Assembly (NCBI RefSeq): GCF_001613365.1
Contig: NZ_BDCF01000017.1
Span: 1-64,000 of the forward strand
Source of the DNA: Nocardia xishanensis NBRC 101358
Lineage (GTDB): Bacteria > Actinomycetota > Actinomycetes > Mycobacteriales > Mycobacteriaceae
Reading direction: 5' to 3'
Length of the DNA stretch: 64,000 nucleotides
Under the pieces are notes generated by a model. It searched no databases. It was not told the origin of the DNA and worked only from the letters and a program-made list of their open reading frames with translations. This document shows, piece by piece, positions 8,875 through 17,434 of the stretch. Each line of letters opens with the position of its first letter. Position 1 is the stretch's first letter. The position numbers and the translations under genes were made by a program.

Positions 8875-9532
8875 TGAGCATCGGTGTGGCATTGGGTCCT
8901 TCCGCGCTCGACACGAGCGAGAACGCGGTGGACACGGCGGTGGAGTTCGGGCGACGGGCGGCCGCTGCCGGATTGGATTCGCTGTGGTTCGGGCAGCAGT
9001 TCAGTCACGACCGTTCTCCGCCGCGGTAGCGGGCGCGTCGCCGGTGCCGGTGCTGGTCGCCGCGATGGGACCGCAGGCGCTGCGCGTCACCGGCGAATTG
9101 GCCGACGGCACATTGCCGTTCCTGGTCGGATAGCGGGCGCTCGGCGAACACATCGTGGAGCCGCTCACCGCGGCCGCCGAGCGCGCGGGCAGGCCGCGGC
9201 CCCGGATCGCCGTCCTGGTTCCCGGTGTGGTGACCGCCGATACCGAGGGCGCTCGCGCGAAGGCCGTGGCGCACACCGCCTTCTACGACGACATTCCGTC
9301 CTACCGGCGGATCGTCGAGCTCTCAGGGGCGCGGCGCGCGGCGGAGTTGGTCGTCATCGGGGACGAGGCCGTGATCGCCGCGCGCGTCGCGGAGTACTTC
9401 GACGCGGGCGCGACCGATGTGATCTTCACCCAGACGGATCTGACCACGCCGGAGGACCAGCGGCGTACCTGGGAGGTCCTCGGAGCGCTGCGCCGCAGTC
9501 GCCGGACCGACGCCGCGACGGCCCTGTTATAA
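8875..9532 (+). pseudogene. LLM-class F420-dependent oxidoreductase remnant
   Basis: An N-terminal piece (8875-9029) reads MSIGVALGP through LDSLWFGQQFSHD and then shifts out of frame. The C-terminal part resumes in another frame with PVLVAAMGPQALRVTGELADGT, meets a TAG at 9131-9133, and continues in the same frame with RALGEHIVEPL to the natural end at 9532. The pieces join into the ends of one luciferase-like monooxygenase of the F420 type. Roughly 150 central residues are missing and one nonsense codon is present. GTG at 9155 could start only a fragment. Confidence 0.8.
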
Positions 9533-9539
9533 CGGTGAC

Positions 9540-9884
9540 ATGACACTCGACCCCGCCATCGCCGCCCGCCTCAAGCGCAACGACGCGGGTCTGGTGGCCG
9601 CCGTCGCGCAGGAACGCGGCACCGGCGATGTGCTGATGGTCGCCTGGATGGACGACGAAGCACTGGCCCGCACGCTGGAATCCCGTAAGGCCACCTACTA
9701 TTCGCGCTCGCGGCAGCAGTACTGGGTCAAGGGCGAGACCTCCGGCCACACCCAGTACGTGCACGAGGTTCGGCTGGACTGCGACGGCGACACCGTGCTG
9801 CTCGTCGTTGACCAGGAGGGCGCGGCGTGCCACACCGGCACGCACACCTGCTTCGATTCCGACCTGCTGCTAGGCGAAGCCTGA
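9540..9884 (+). CDS. hisI: phosphoribosyl-AMP cyclohydrolase
   Basis: 114 residues, the cyclohydrolase only. HisE pyrophosphohydrolase is a separate protein in actinobacteria and is not in this window. It opens the adenine ring of PR-AMP in the third histidine step. The zinc/magnesium motif is visible in LDCDGDTVLLVVDQ and CHTGTHTCF. WMDDEAL and YYSRSRQQYWVKGETSGH are family signatures. Confidence 0.96.
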   Translation: MTLDPAIAARLKRNDAGLVAAVAQERGTGDVLMVAWMDDEALARTLESRKATYYSRSRQQYWVKGETSGHTQYVHEVRLDCDGDTVLLVVDQEGAACHTGTHTCFDSDLLLGEA

Positions 9885-9965
9885 TCGGAGGCGGTCCGTC
9901 GAAAGATCGCGCATGGCCGCGGCGGAGGCGGAGTTACGCCGTGATCGGCGCGGCGGGAAGCGCTG

Positions 9966-10463
9966 TCAGTCGCTGGACCGGTCGCCCCGCTCGGCGCTGG
10001 GCGCGAGCTTGCCGACCGCCTCGGGGAGGCGCTGGGCGAGGATCTCGCTGAGGTCGGCGAGCTGAGCCTTCTGGGCGTCGTCCAGTTCGTCGAACACCAA
10101 GCGCCGCACCGCGTCCAGGTATCCCGGCGCCGCCTCGACGACCTTGAGGTAACCGTCGTCGGTGAGCACGGCCTGCACGCCGCGCCGCCCCACCGTCGCC
10201 GAGCGCTGCGCCCAGCCCAGCCGCTCCAATTTCGACACCACATGCGACAAGCGTGATAGCGAAGCGTTTGCTTTGTGTGCAAGATCACTCATTTGAAGAC
10301 GATGCCCCGGTTCCTCGGAAAGCAAGGTCAATACCCAGTATTCGAAATGAGTGACCCCGGATTCACGCTGCAATTGGGTATCCAAGGCGCTCGGCAGCCG
10401 TGTCATCAGCGCCACGACCGCGCGCCACGCCCGTTGTTCCACGGGATCCAGCCACTTCGTCAC
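9966..10463 (-). CDS. MarR family transcriptional regulator
   Basis: 165 residues. The winged helix includes LQMSDLAHKANASLSRLSHVVSKLERLGW and the wing QRSATVGRRGVQAVLTDDG. The N-terminal helix WLDPVEQRAWRAVVALM is typical of one actinobacterial MarR subgroup. It lies convergent to hisI and no target gene is adjacent. It is unlike the other MarR at 5930 beyond the fold. Confidence 0.87.
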   Translation of the reverse strand: MTKWLDPVEQRAWRAVVALMTRLPSALDTQLQRESGVTHFEYWVLTLLSEEPGHRLQMSDLAHKANASLSRLSHVVSKLERLGWAQRSATVGRRGVQAVLTDDGYLKVVEAAPGYLDAVRRLVFDELDDAQKAQLADLSEILAQRLPEAVGKLAPSAERGDRSSD

Positions 10464-10607
10464 TATGCGCCTTCTTTCGAGCCAAGTGACGTGGGTAGTT
10501 AGTGAGCCTATCGATCAGTGAAAAGCAAATTCACAGTCACTCGCGTGCAACGAGTTTGCCACGACTTCGCTCGACGGTCATAGGGATCCTCGATGACGTG
10601 AGTTCAT

Positions 10608-11207
10608 TCACAAATGGTCGTGAGGTCTCGATGTGGGGCCCGGCGTGCCGGGTGCAGGCGCAGCCGTGGCCGGCGGCGCGGAGGCGCTCTGCTTGGCGGC
10701 TTTCTTGCGGCGCATCTGCCCGCGCACGACGAAGAAGACGACACCCGAGAACACCAGCGCCGCGACGATCGCGCCCGCGAGACAGGCGCCCCGGAACGCG
10801 GGCGCGTCCACGTCGAGGACGCGCTCGCCCGCGTGGGCGGCGCTGCTGTTGCCGAGCACGATGGACAGCGTCATCAGATTCGGTATCGACACCAGCACGG
10901 CGAGCACCACCGCGGCGCCCGCCAGGAACTTACCTGCTCGTCGGCGCCACATCAGCACCGCGAAAAGCAGCAGCAACAGCGGAACGATCGTGCACACTGC
11001 GCCGAAGAGGAATCCCCAGCCGATGCCTTTGCTGAAGCTGCCGCTGACCATTTCGGCGACGCGTTGCGCCCACCAGCGCGGAATGAATGCGGCCAGGATG
11101 AGATAGGTGACGACGAGGACCACGACGAGCACCACGCCGCCGATGATCCGATTACGCCAGACTGTCGCGCTGGATTTGCCGTCCGGCCGAACCTCGCTCG
11201 AAGTCAT
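10608..11207 (-). CDS. four-helix integral membrane protein
   Basis: 199 residues with about four hydrophobic segments (RIIGGVVLVVVLVVTYLI, then WGFLFGAVCTIVPLLLLLFAV, then AGAAVVLAVLVSIPNLMTL, then ACLAGAIVAALVFSGVVFFVV). A basic cytoplasmic KKAAKQ and a Pro/Ala/Ser tail follow. No family motif was recognised. It lies between the MarR gene and the peroxiredoxin gene, all leftward; shared expression is only possible. Confidence 0.65.
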   Translation of the reverse strand: MTSSEVRPDGKSSATVWRNRIIGGVVLVVVLVVTYLILAAFIPRWWAQRVAEMVSGSFSKGIGWGFLFGAVCTIVPLLLLLFAVLMWRRRAGKFLAGAAVVLAVLVSIPNLMTLSIVLGNSSAAHAGERVLDVDAPAFRGACLAGAIVAALVFSGVVFFVVRGQMRRKKAAKQSASAPPATAAPAPGTPGPTSRPHDHL

Positions 11208-11304
11208 GGTTTCAGCGTAGGTCGGCCGGACGGTCTCCGTACCGCAGTGCGGTCGGCGTTTCGCCTCGTCAGCGCTGCGCGACGGGGCGATGGGGGAGGC
11301 TCGC

Positions 11305-11766
11305 TCAGCGAACCCGTTCGCGTAGGAAGCCCAACGCCTCGTCGGCGTGCGCGTTCGCCCGCAACTCGCTGGAGATCACCGCGAGCACGGTGCGGTCGGT
11401 GTCGATGACGAAGGTCTGCCGCTTCACCGGCGCGAGCTTGCCGAGCAGGCCGCGCTTGACGCCGAACTGCGCGGCGACCGTGCCGTCGCCGTCGGAGAGC
11501 AGCGGATAGCCGAGGCCCTGTTTGGCGGCGAAGCCCGCCTGGGTGTCCACCGCGTCGGTGCTGATGCCGACGCAGGAGGCGCCGAGCGCGGCGAACTCGG
11601 CGGACAGATCCCGGAAATGACACGCCTCGGCGGTGCATATCGGGGTGTTCGCGGCCGGATAGAAGAACAGCACCAGCGGTCCGTCTGCGAGCAACTCGTC
11701 GAGGGAGCGGCGGGTGCCGGACTGGTCGGGGAGCTCGAATTGCGGGGCGAGCTGGCCTTTCTGCAT
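11305..11766 (-). CDS. bcp: thiol peroxidase of the Bcp/PrxQ type
   Basis: 153 residues with the thioredoxin-like peroxiredoxin fold. The peroxidatic Cys44 sits in TPICT and the resolving Cys49 five residues later, as in atypical 2-Cys PrxQ enzymes. It reduces hydrogen peroxide and organic hydroperoxides. The longer open frame upstream is non-conserved; ATG at 11766 gives the family N-terminus. Divergent from trpE, as bcpB is in M. tuberculosis. Confidence 0.92.
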   Translation of the reverse strand: MQKGQLAPQFELPDQSGTRRSLDELLADGPLVLFFYPAANTPICTAEACHFRDLSAEFAALGASCVGISTDAVDTQAGFAAKQGLGYPLLSDGDGTVAAQFGVKRGLLGKLAPVKRQTFVIDTDRTVLAVISSELRANAHADEALGFLRERVR

Positions 11767-11877
11767 GAAAGGAACAGTACCGCCATCGGCGACCGGCCGT
11801 TCCCGCGCCGACACGCCATGGGCCGGCTTGCACCGGGTCGAGCGAAGCCCGGGCATCCGCCCTGGGATGATGGAGTC

Positions 11878-13440
11878 ATGCCTGGCGCGTCCACTCCCAC
11901 CACCACGACCCGCGAACAGTTCCACCTGCTCGCCGCGGAGCACCGGGTGGTCCCCGTGACCCGAAAGGTGCTGGCGGACTCCGAAACTCCGCTGTCGGCC
12001 TATCGCAAGCTGGCCGCCGATCGGGCGGGCACCTTCCTGTTCGAGTCCGCCGAGAACGGACGGTCCTGGTCGCGCTGGTCGTTCATCGGCGCGGGTAGCC
12101 CGTCGGCGCTGACCGTGGTCGACGGCGAGGCGGCGTGGCTCGGCCACATCCCCGTCGACGCTCCGTCGGGCGGCGATCCACTGGTCGCGCTGCGCGAGAC
12201 GCTGCAGCTGCTGCAGACCGAGCGGCTGCCGGGTCTGCCACCGCTCACCGGCGGCATGGTCGGTTACCTCGGCTACGACGCGGTCCGCCGGATCGAGCGG
12301 CTGCCCTCCCTGGCCACCGACGATCTCCAGCTGCCCGAGATGGTGTTGCTGCTGGCCACCGACCTGGCCGCCTTCGATCACCACGAGGGCGCCATCACGC
12401 TGATCGCCAACGCGGTGAACTGGAACGGCACGGCCGACCGCGTCGACGACGCCTACGACGACGCGGTCGCCCGCCTGGACCGGATGACCGAGGCGCTCGC
12501 GGCTCCCGCCCCGTCCACCGTCTCCGTGTTCGACCAGCCCGAGCCGCAGTACCGCAGGCAGCGCACCTCCGACGAGTTCGGCGCGGGCGTGCGCAGGCTG
12601 GTCAAGGAGATCGAGGCGGGCGAGGCGTTCCAGGTCGTGCTCTCCCAGCGATTCGAGATGGACTATCGCGGCGAGGCGCTGGACCTGTACCGGATGCTGC
12701 GCGCCTCCAACCCGAGCCCGTACATGTACCTGATCCACGTCCCCGACGGCGAGGGCGGCACGGCCTTCTCGATCGTCGGCTCCAGCCCGGAATCGCTGGT
12801 GACCGTGAAGGAGGGCGTGGCGACCACGCATCCGATTGCGGGCACCCGCTGGCGCGGTACCACCGAGGAGGACGACCTGCTGCTCGAGAAGGGTCTGCTG
12901 GCCGACGAGAAGGAGAACGCCGAGCACCTGATGCTCGTCGACCTCGGCCGCAACGATCTCGGGCGGGTCTGCCAGCCGGGCACGGTGCGCGTCACCGAGT
13001 ACCGGCACATCGAGCGCTACAGCCACGTCATGCACCTGGTGTCCACCGTGTCGGGACGGCTGAAGCCGGGCAAGGTGGCTCTCGACGCGGTGAGCGCGTG
13101 CTTCCCCGCTGGCACCCTCTCCGGCGCGCCGAAGGTTCGCGCGATGGAGCTCATCGAGGAACTCGAGCCGACCAGGCGCGGCGTCTACGGCGGCGTAGTC
13201 GGCTACCTCGACTTCGCGGGCGACGCCGACACCGCGATCGCGATTCGCACCGCACTGCTCAAGGACGGCATCGCCTACGTCCAGGCGGGCGCGGGCGTGG
13301 TCGCCGATTCCGATCCGGACTACGAGGACGTGGAATCGCGCAACAAGGCGATGGCGGTGCTGAAGGCCGTCGCCGCCGCCCAGACCGTGCGCGCCTACGG
13401 CGCCGACCTACCGGCGAACGAGGACGGCGACGTCCGATGA
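11878..13440 (+). CDS. trpE: anthranilate synthase component I
   Basis: 520 residues. It converts chorismate to anthranilate with ammonia or with glutamine-derived ammonia from TrpG, which is encoded elsewhere. The N-terminal regulatory domain carries LADSETPLSAYRKLA (tryptophan site region). The C-terminal chorismate-binding domain carries FQVVLSQRFE, PIAGTRWRG and CFPAGTLSGAPKVRAMELI. ATG at 11878 was chosen; upstream in-frame codons lack homology. It overlaps the next gene by ATGA. Confidence 0.95.
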   Translation: MPGASTPTTTTREQFHLLAAEHRVVPVTRKVLADSETPLSAYRKLAADRAGTFLFESAENGRSWSRWSFIGAGSPSALTVVDGEAAWLGHIPVDAPSGGDPLVALRETLQLLQTERLPGLPPLTGGMVGYLGYDAVRRIERLPSLATDDLQLPEMVLLLATDLAAFDHHEGAITLIANAVNWNGTADRVDDAYDDAVARLDRMTEALAAPAPSTVSVFDQPEPQYRRQRTSDEFGAGVRRLVKEIEAGEAFQVVLSQRFEMDYRGEALDLYRMLRASNPSPYMYLIHVPDGEGGTAFSIVGSSPESLVTVKEGVATTHPIAGTRWRGTTEEDDLLLEKGLLADEKENAEHLMLVDLGRNDLGRVCQPGTVRVTEYRHIERYSHVMHLVSTVSGRLKPGKVALDAVSACFPAGTLSGAPKVRAMELIEELEPTRRGVYGGVVGYLDFAGDADTAIAIRTALLKDGIAYVQAGAGVVADSDPDYEDVESRNKAMAVLKAVAAAQTVRAYGADLPANEDGDVR

Positions 13441-14264
13441 CCGGCGCGGAACCGGAACGAGATCCGCGCGCCTCGGCCGAGACCGGCGAGTCCCCGGCGG
13501 CCGAGGCGGTCGCGCCCGCCCGCCGCGCCGAGGGGCGCAGGTATCCGATCGGGGCCATCGTGCTGCTGGCACTCGCCGCGGCGCTGATGTGGGGCTCGTC
13601 GCGGCTCACCTGGGTGACGGTGTCGTCCTCGGACGGGCTCACCGAACCGCGCACCGACGAACTGAACGGCGGCGTCTGGTTCGGCGCGCTCACCCCGCTG
13701 GCGCTGGTGCTGCTCGCGGCGATCGCCGCGCTGCTGGCCACCAGGGGGTGGCTGCGGCGTCTGGTCGGCGTGCTCGTCGCGCTCGTCGCGGCGGTGACCG
13801 CGGTGCCCGCCTTCGCGCTGCTCACCGGTCAAGGCGCGACGAAGGAACGCGCCGCCGCGCTGGCCGAGCTGCCCGGCCGCGCCACGGTCACCGAGGTGAC
13901 CACCGCGCCGCTACCCGCGGTCCTCACGCTGGCCGCGGCGCTCGCGGCGTTCGCCGCGGGTGTGCTGCTCGCGCGGATGCCGGAGGAATCGGGCAGGCTC
14001 TCCGGCAAGTACGAGAGCCCGGTGGTGCGCCGCGAGGCCGCCACGGAGGAAGTGACCAAGCAGCGCGCCGCGGACACCTCGGGTCAGCTCTCGGGGCGCG
14101 TGCTGTGGGACGCGCTGGACGCGGGCACCGACCCGACCGACGACACGCCGGGCGCGCGCGCGAATTCGCGCAACGGTTCCGAGCAGGCTCCGCGCGACCG
14201 AGCCGAGCCCGGCTCCGCGGAGCCGAACTCACACGACCGTGCGGTCGACGGCGGTGCGGGCTGA
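13437..14264 (+). CDS. Trp biosynthesis-associated membrane protein (TIGR02234 type)
   Basis: 275 residues. A hydrophilic N-terminus is followed by four membrane helices: AIVLLALAAALMWGSSRLTWV, then LALVLLAAIAALLATRG, then LVALVAAVTAVPAFALL, then AVLTLAAALAAFAAGVLL. A charged cytoplasmic tail ends it. The first helix with SSRLTWVTV is the family hallmark. These proteins are restricted to actinobacterial trp operons; the role is unknown. Translationally coupled to trpE by the 4-base overlap. Confidence 0.85.
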   Translation: MTGAEPERDPRASAETGESPAAEAVAPARRAEGRRYPIGAIVLLALAAALMWGSSRLTWVTVSSSDGLTEPRTDELNGGVWFGALTPLALVLLAAIAALLATRGWLRRLVGVLVALVAAVTAVPAFALLTGQGATKERAAALAELPGRATVTEVTTAPLPAVLTLAAALAAFAAGVLLARMPEESGRLSGKYESPVVRREAATEEVTKQRAADTSGQLSGRVLWDALDAGTDPTDDTPGARANSRNGSEQAPRDRAEPGSAEPNSHDRAVDGGAG

Positions 14265-14447
14265 CGTGACCGCCCACAGCGCGCCCGATGGGTTCCCCGC
14301 GTGGCGCGACCGCCGGACGGCCGCGGAGCTGAACCCCGGCGGCAAGACAACAGGTACAGCCATTTATTCTTTGTCAGCATCGGTGAGACAGCGCCTGGGG
14401 GGATTCTCAGGCAGCAAGTCCGTCTCCCCAGAAAGGATTCGAGCCAG

Positions 14448-15266
14448 ATGACGGTACTCGACTCGATTCTCGACGGGGTCCGCGCGGATGTGGCCGCTCG
14501 GGAAGCCCTCTTGGACTTCCCGGCCATCAAGGCCGCAGCCGCCGCAGCGCCCGCCCCGCTCGACGCGCGCGCCGCGCTCCTGGAAGACGGCATCGGCGTC
14601 ATCGCCGAGGTCAAGCGGGCCAGCCCGTCCAAGGGGCCGCTGGCCGACATCCCGGACCCCGCGAGCCTGGCCAAGGCATACGAGGACGGCGGCGCCCGCG
14701 TCATCAGCGTGCTCACCGAGGGACGCCGCTTCGGCGGTTCGCTCGACGACCTGGACGCGGTGCGCGCCACCGTGAACATCCCGATCCTGCGCAAGGATTT
14801 CGTGGTCGGTCCCTACCAGATTCACGAGGCGCGCGCGCACGGCGCCGACGTCATCCTGCTGATCGTCGCCGCTCTGGAGCAGGACGTGCTGTCCTCGCTC
14901 ATCGACCGCACCGAATCGCTCGGCATGACCGCGCTGGTCGAGGTGCACACCGAGGAGGAGGCCGACCGCGCGCTGTCCGCGGGCGCGTCGGTGATCGGCG
15001 TGAACGCCCGCAACCTCAAGACGCTCGAGGTGGACCGCGACGTGTTCGCCCGCATCGCCCCCGGCCTGCCCACCGAGGTCATCCGGATCGCCGAGTCCGG
15101 CATCCGCGGCACCGCAGACCTGCTGGCCTACGCGGGCGCGGGCGCGGACGCGGTGCTGGTCGGCGAGGGCCTGGTGACCAGCGGCGACCCGCGCGCGGCG
15201 GTGTCCGAGCTGGTGACCGCGGGCACCCACCCGTCCTGCCCCAAGCCGGCTCGGCGGGGCCGGTGA
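14448..15266 (+). CDS. trpC: indole-3-glycerol phosphate synthase
   Basis: 272 residues, a (beta/alpha)8-barrel without a fused TrpF domain, consistent with PriA supplying that step. Catalytic lysines appear in EVKRASPSKG and LRKDFVVGPYQI; VIGVNARNLKTLEVD and AESGI are further signatures. It closes carboxyphenylamino-deoxyribulose phosphate to indoleglycerol phosphate. The 183-base gap before it may hold its own promoter; no Trp-rich leader peptide was found. Its stop overlaps the trpB start. Confidence 0.95.
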   Translation: MTVLDSILDGVRADVAAREALLDFPAIKAAAAAAPAPLDARAALLEDGIGVIAEVKRASPSKGPLADIPDPASLAKAYEDGGARVISVLTEGRRFGGSLDDLDAVRATVNIPILRKDFVVGPYQIHEARAHGADVILLIVAALEQDVLSSLIDRTESLGMTALVEVHTEEEADRALSAGASVIGVNARNLKTLEVDRDVFARIAPGLPTEVIRIAESGIRGTADLLAYAGAGADAVLVGEGLVTSGDPRAAVSELVTAGTHPSCPKPARRGR

Positions 15267-16528
15267 TGGCGGTGAACGCACTACCCCAGGCCAGCGCGGG
15301 CGTCGCTCACCCGAGCGCCCACGAACCGGATCTCGGCGGCCACTTCGGCGTCTACGGCGGCAGGCACGTGCCCGAGGCGCTGATGGCGGTGATCGAAGAG
15401 GTCACCGCGGAGTACGAGAAGTGCCGCGCCGACCACACCTTCCTCGACGAGCTGGATCGGCTGCAGCGCGATTACACCGGCCGCCCGTCGCCGCTGTTCG
15501 AGTGCAAGCGGCTCGCCGAGCACGCGGGCGGCGCCCGCATCATGCTCAAGCGCGAGGACCTGAACCACACCGGCTCGCACAAGATCAACAACGTGCTCGG
15601 CCAGGCGCTGCTCGCCAAGCGGATGGGCAAGACCCGCGTCATCGCGGAGACCGGTGCGGGCCAGCACGGCGTCGCCACCGCCACCGCGTGCGCGCTGCTC
15701 GGTCTGGACTGCGTCATCTACATGGGCGCGGTCGACACCGCCCGCCAGGCGCTGAACGTGGCGCGGATGCGGCTGCTCGGCGCCGAGGTCATCTCGGTGA
15801 CCACCGGCTCGCAGACGCTCAAGGACGCCATCAACGAGGCTCTGCGCGACTGGGTCACCAACGCCGAGCAGACCTACTACTGCTTCGGCACCGCGGCCGG
15901 GCCGCACCCGTTCCCGCTCATGGTGCGCGACCTCCAGCGCGTCGTCGGCCTCGAGGCGCGCCAGCAGGTGCAGGACATGACGGGCAGACTGCCCGACGCG
16001 GTGACCGCCTGTGTCGGCGGCGGCTCCAACGCCATCGGCATCTTCCACGCCTTCCTCGACGACCCGGCCGTCCGGCTGATCGGCTACGAGGCGGCGGGTG
16101 ACGGTGTCCACACCGGCAGGCACGCCGCGACGTTCACCGGCGGCACGCCGGGCGCGTTCCAGGGCGCCTACTCGTACCTGCTGCAGGACGAGGACGGTCA
16201 GACCATCGAATCCCACTCCATCTCCGCGGGCCTCGACTACCCCGGTGTCGGCCCCGAGCACGCCTACCTCAAGGACATCGGCCGCGCCGAGTACCTGCCG
16301 ATCACCGACACCGAGGCCATGGACGCGCTGCTGCTGCTCAGCCGCACCGAGGGCATCATCCCGGCGATCGAGTCCGCGCACGCGGTGGCGGGCGCGCTGA
16401 AGCTGGGCAAGGAACTCGGCCCCGGCGCGATCATCCTGGTCAACCTGTCCGGCCGCGGCGACAAGGACATGGACACCGCGGCCCGCTGGTTCGGGCTGTT
16501 CGACGAACCGCAGGAGACCGAGTCGTGA
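15266..16528 (+). CDS. trpB: tryptophan synthase beta chain
   Basis: 420 residues. PLP enzyme joining indole and serine. The PLP lysine is Lys106 in HTGSHKINNVLGQ; CVGGGSNAIGIF binds the cofactor phosphate and GRGDKD ends the active-site region. HFGVYGGRHVPEAL is the conserved N-terminus. The junction is GTGATG: ATG at 15266 shares its A with the trpC stop, and GTG at 15263 is the alternative. Confidence 0.96.
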   Translation: MAVNALPQASAGVAHPSAHEPDLGGHFGVYGGRHVPEALMAVIEEVTAEYEKCRADHTFLDELDRLQRDYTGRPSPLFECKRLAEHAGGARIMLKREDLNHTGSHKINNVLGQALLAKRMGKTRVIAETGAGQHGVATATACALLGLDCVIYMGAVDTARQALNVARMRLLGAEVISVTTGSQTLKDAINEALRDWVTNAEQTYYCFGTAAGPHPFPLMVRDLQRVVGLEARQQVQDMTGRLPDAVTACVGGGSNAIGIFHAFLDDPAVRLIGYEAAGDGVHTGRHAATFTGGTPGAFQGAYSYLLQDEDGQTIESHSISAGLDYPGVGPEHAYLKDIGRAEYLPITDTEAMDALLLLSRTEGIIPAIESAHAVAGALKLGKELGPGAIILVNLSGRGDKDMDTAARWFGLFDEPQETES

Positions 16529-17325
16529 GCCAGCAGTCCCGTCTCGCCAACACCTTCGCCGCGGCGCGCGCGGAGAACAGGGCCGCGCTGATCGGTTACC
16601 TGCCCGCGGGCTACCCCGACCTGGCCGGTTCCATCGAGGTGTGCCGCGCGATGGTCGAATCCGGTTGCGACATCATCGAAGTCGGCGTCGCCTACTCCGA
16701 TCCGGTGATGGACGGCCCGACCATCCAGGCCGCCGCCGAGCAGGCCCTTCGTGGCGGCGTGCGGGTGCGCGACGTGTTCACGGTGGTCGAGGCGATCGCC
16801 GAGGCGGGCGGCAAGGCCGTGGTGATGAGCTACTGGAACCCGGTGCTAAAGTACGGCGTCGACCGCTTCGCGCGCGATCTGGCCGCCGCGGGCGGCGCGG
16901 GCATCATCACCCCGAACCTCATTCCCGAGGAGGCCGACGACTGGTTCGTCGCCTCGGCCGCGCACGATCTCGACCGTATCTTCCTGGTCGCGCCGTCCTC
17001 CACCGAAGAGCGCTTGGTGAAGACGCTCGAGGCATCCCGCGGTTTCATCTACGCGTCCTCGACCATGGGTGTCACCGGCGCGCGCGACGTGGTGTCTTCC
17101 GCGGCGCCCGCGCTGTGCGCCCGCATCCGCGCCCACTCCGACATGCCGATCGGCGTCGGCCTCGGCGTCCGCAACGGCGTCCAGGCCGCCGAGATCGCGA
17201 GCTACTCCGACGGCGTGATCGTCGGTTCGGCGCTGGTCACCGCGGCGGCCGAGGGGTTGGACGCGGTGCGCGCGCTGACGAGGGAACTCGCCGAAGGCGT
17301 GCGCTCGGCGACCGTCGCCTCGTAG
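16525..17325 (+). CDS. trpA: tryptophan synthase alpha chain
   Basis: 266 residues. It cleaves indoleglycerol phosphate and channels indole to TrpB. The catalytic Glu and Asp lie in DIIEVGVAYSDPVMDGP. GVTGARDVV and GVGLGVRNGVQAAEI form the phosphate site. Last gene of the trp block; GTG start overlapping the trpB stop. Confidence 0.96.
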   Translation: MSQQSRLANTFAAARAENRAALIGYLPAGYPDLAGSIEVCRAMVESGCDIIEVGVAYSDPVMDGPTIQAAAEQALRGGVRVRDVFTVVEAIAEAGGKAVVMSYWNPVLKYGVDRFARDLAAAGGAGIITPNLIPEEADDWFVASAAHDLDRIFLVAPSSTEERLVKTLEASRGFIYASSTMGVTGARDVVSSAAPALCARIRAHSDMPIGVGLGVRNGVQAAEIASYSDGVIVGSALVTAAAEGLDAVRALTRELAEGVRSATVAS

Positions 17326-17434
17326 CCGGACGTCAAGAGCGGAATCCGTCGAGAGCCCGCGTACGGCGGGAGCGACGGCGCCGGCACACCCCACCGAATC
17401 TCGCGCTCGCCGCGCCCTCGGCTACGGTGGCCCC

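Noticed and set aside
11347..11877. Extension of trpE into the upstream open frame
   Set aside because: It overlaps the antisense peroxiredoxin gene, has no homology, and the ATG at 11878 gives the family N-terminus.
14265..14447. trp attenuator before trpC
   Set aside because: No leader peptide with tryptophan codons and no competing hairpins could be recognised.
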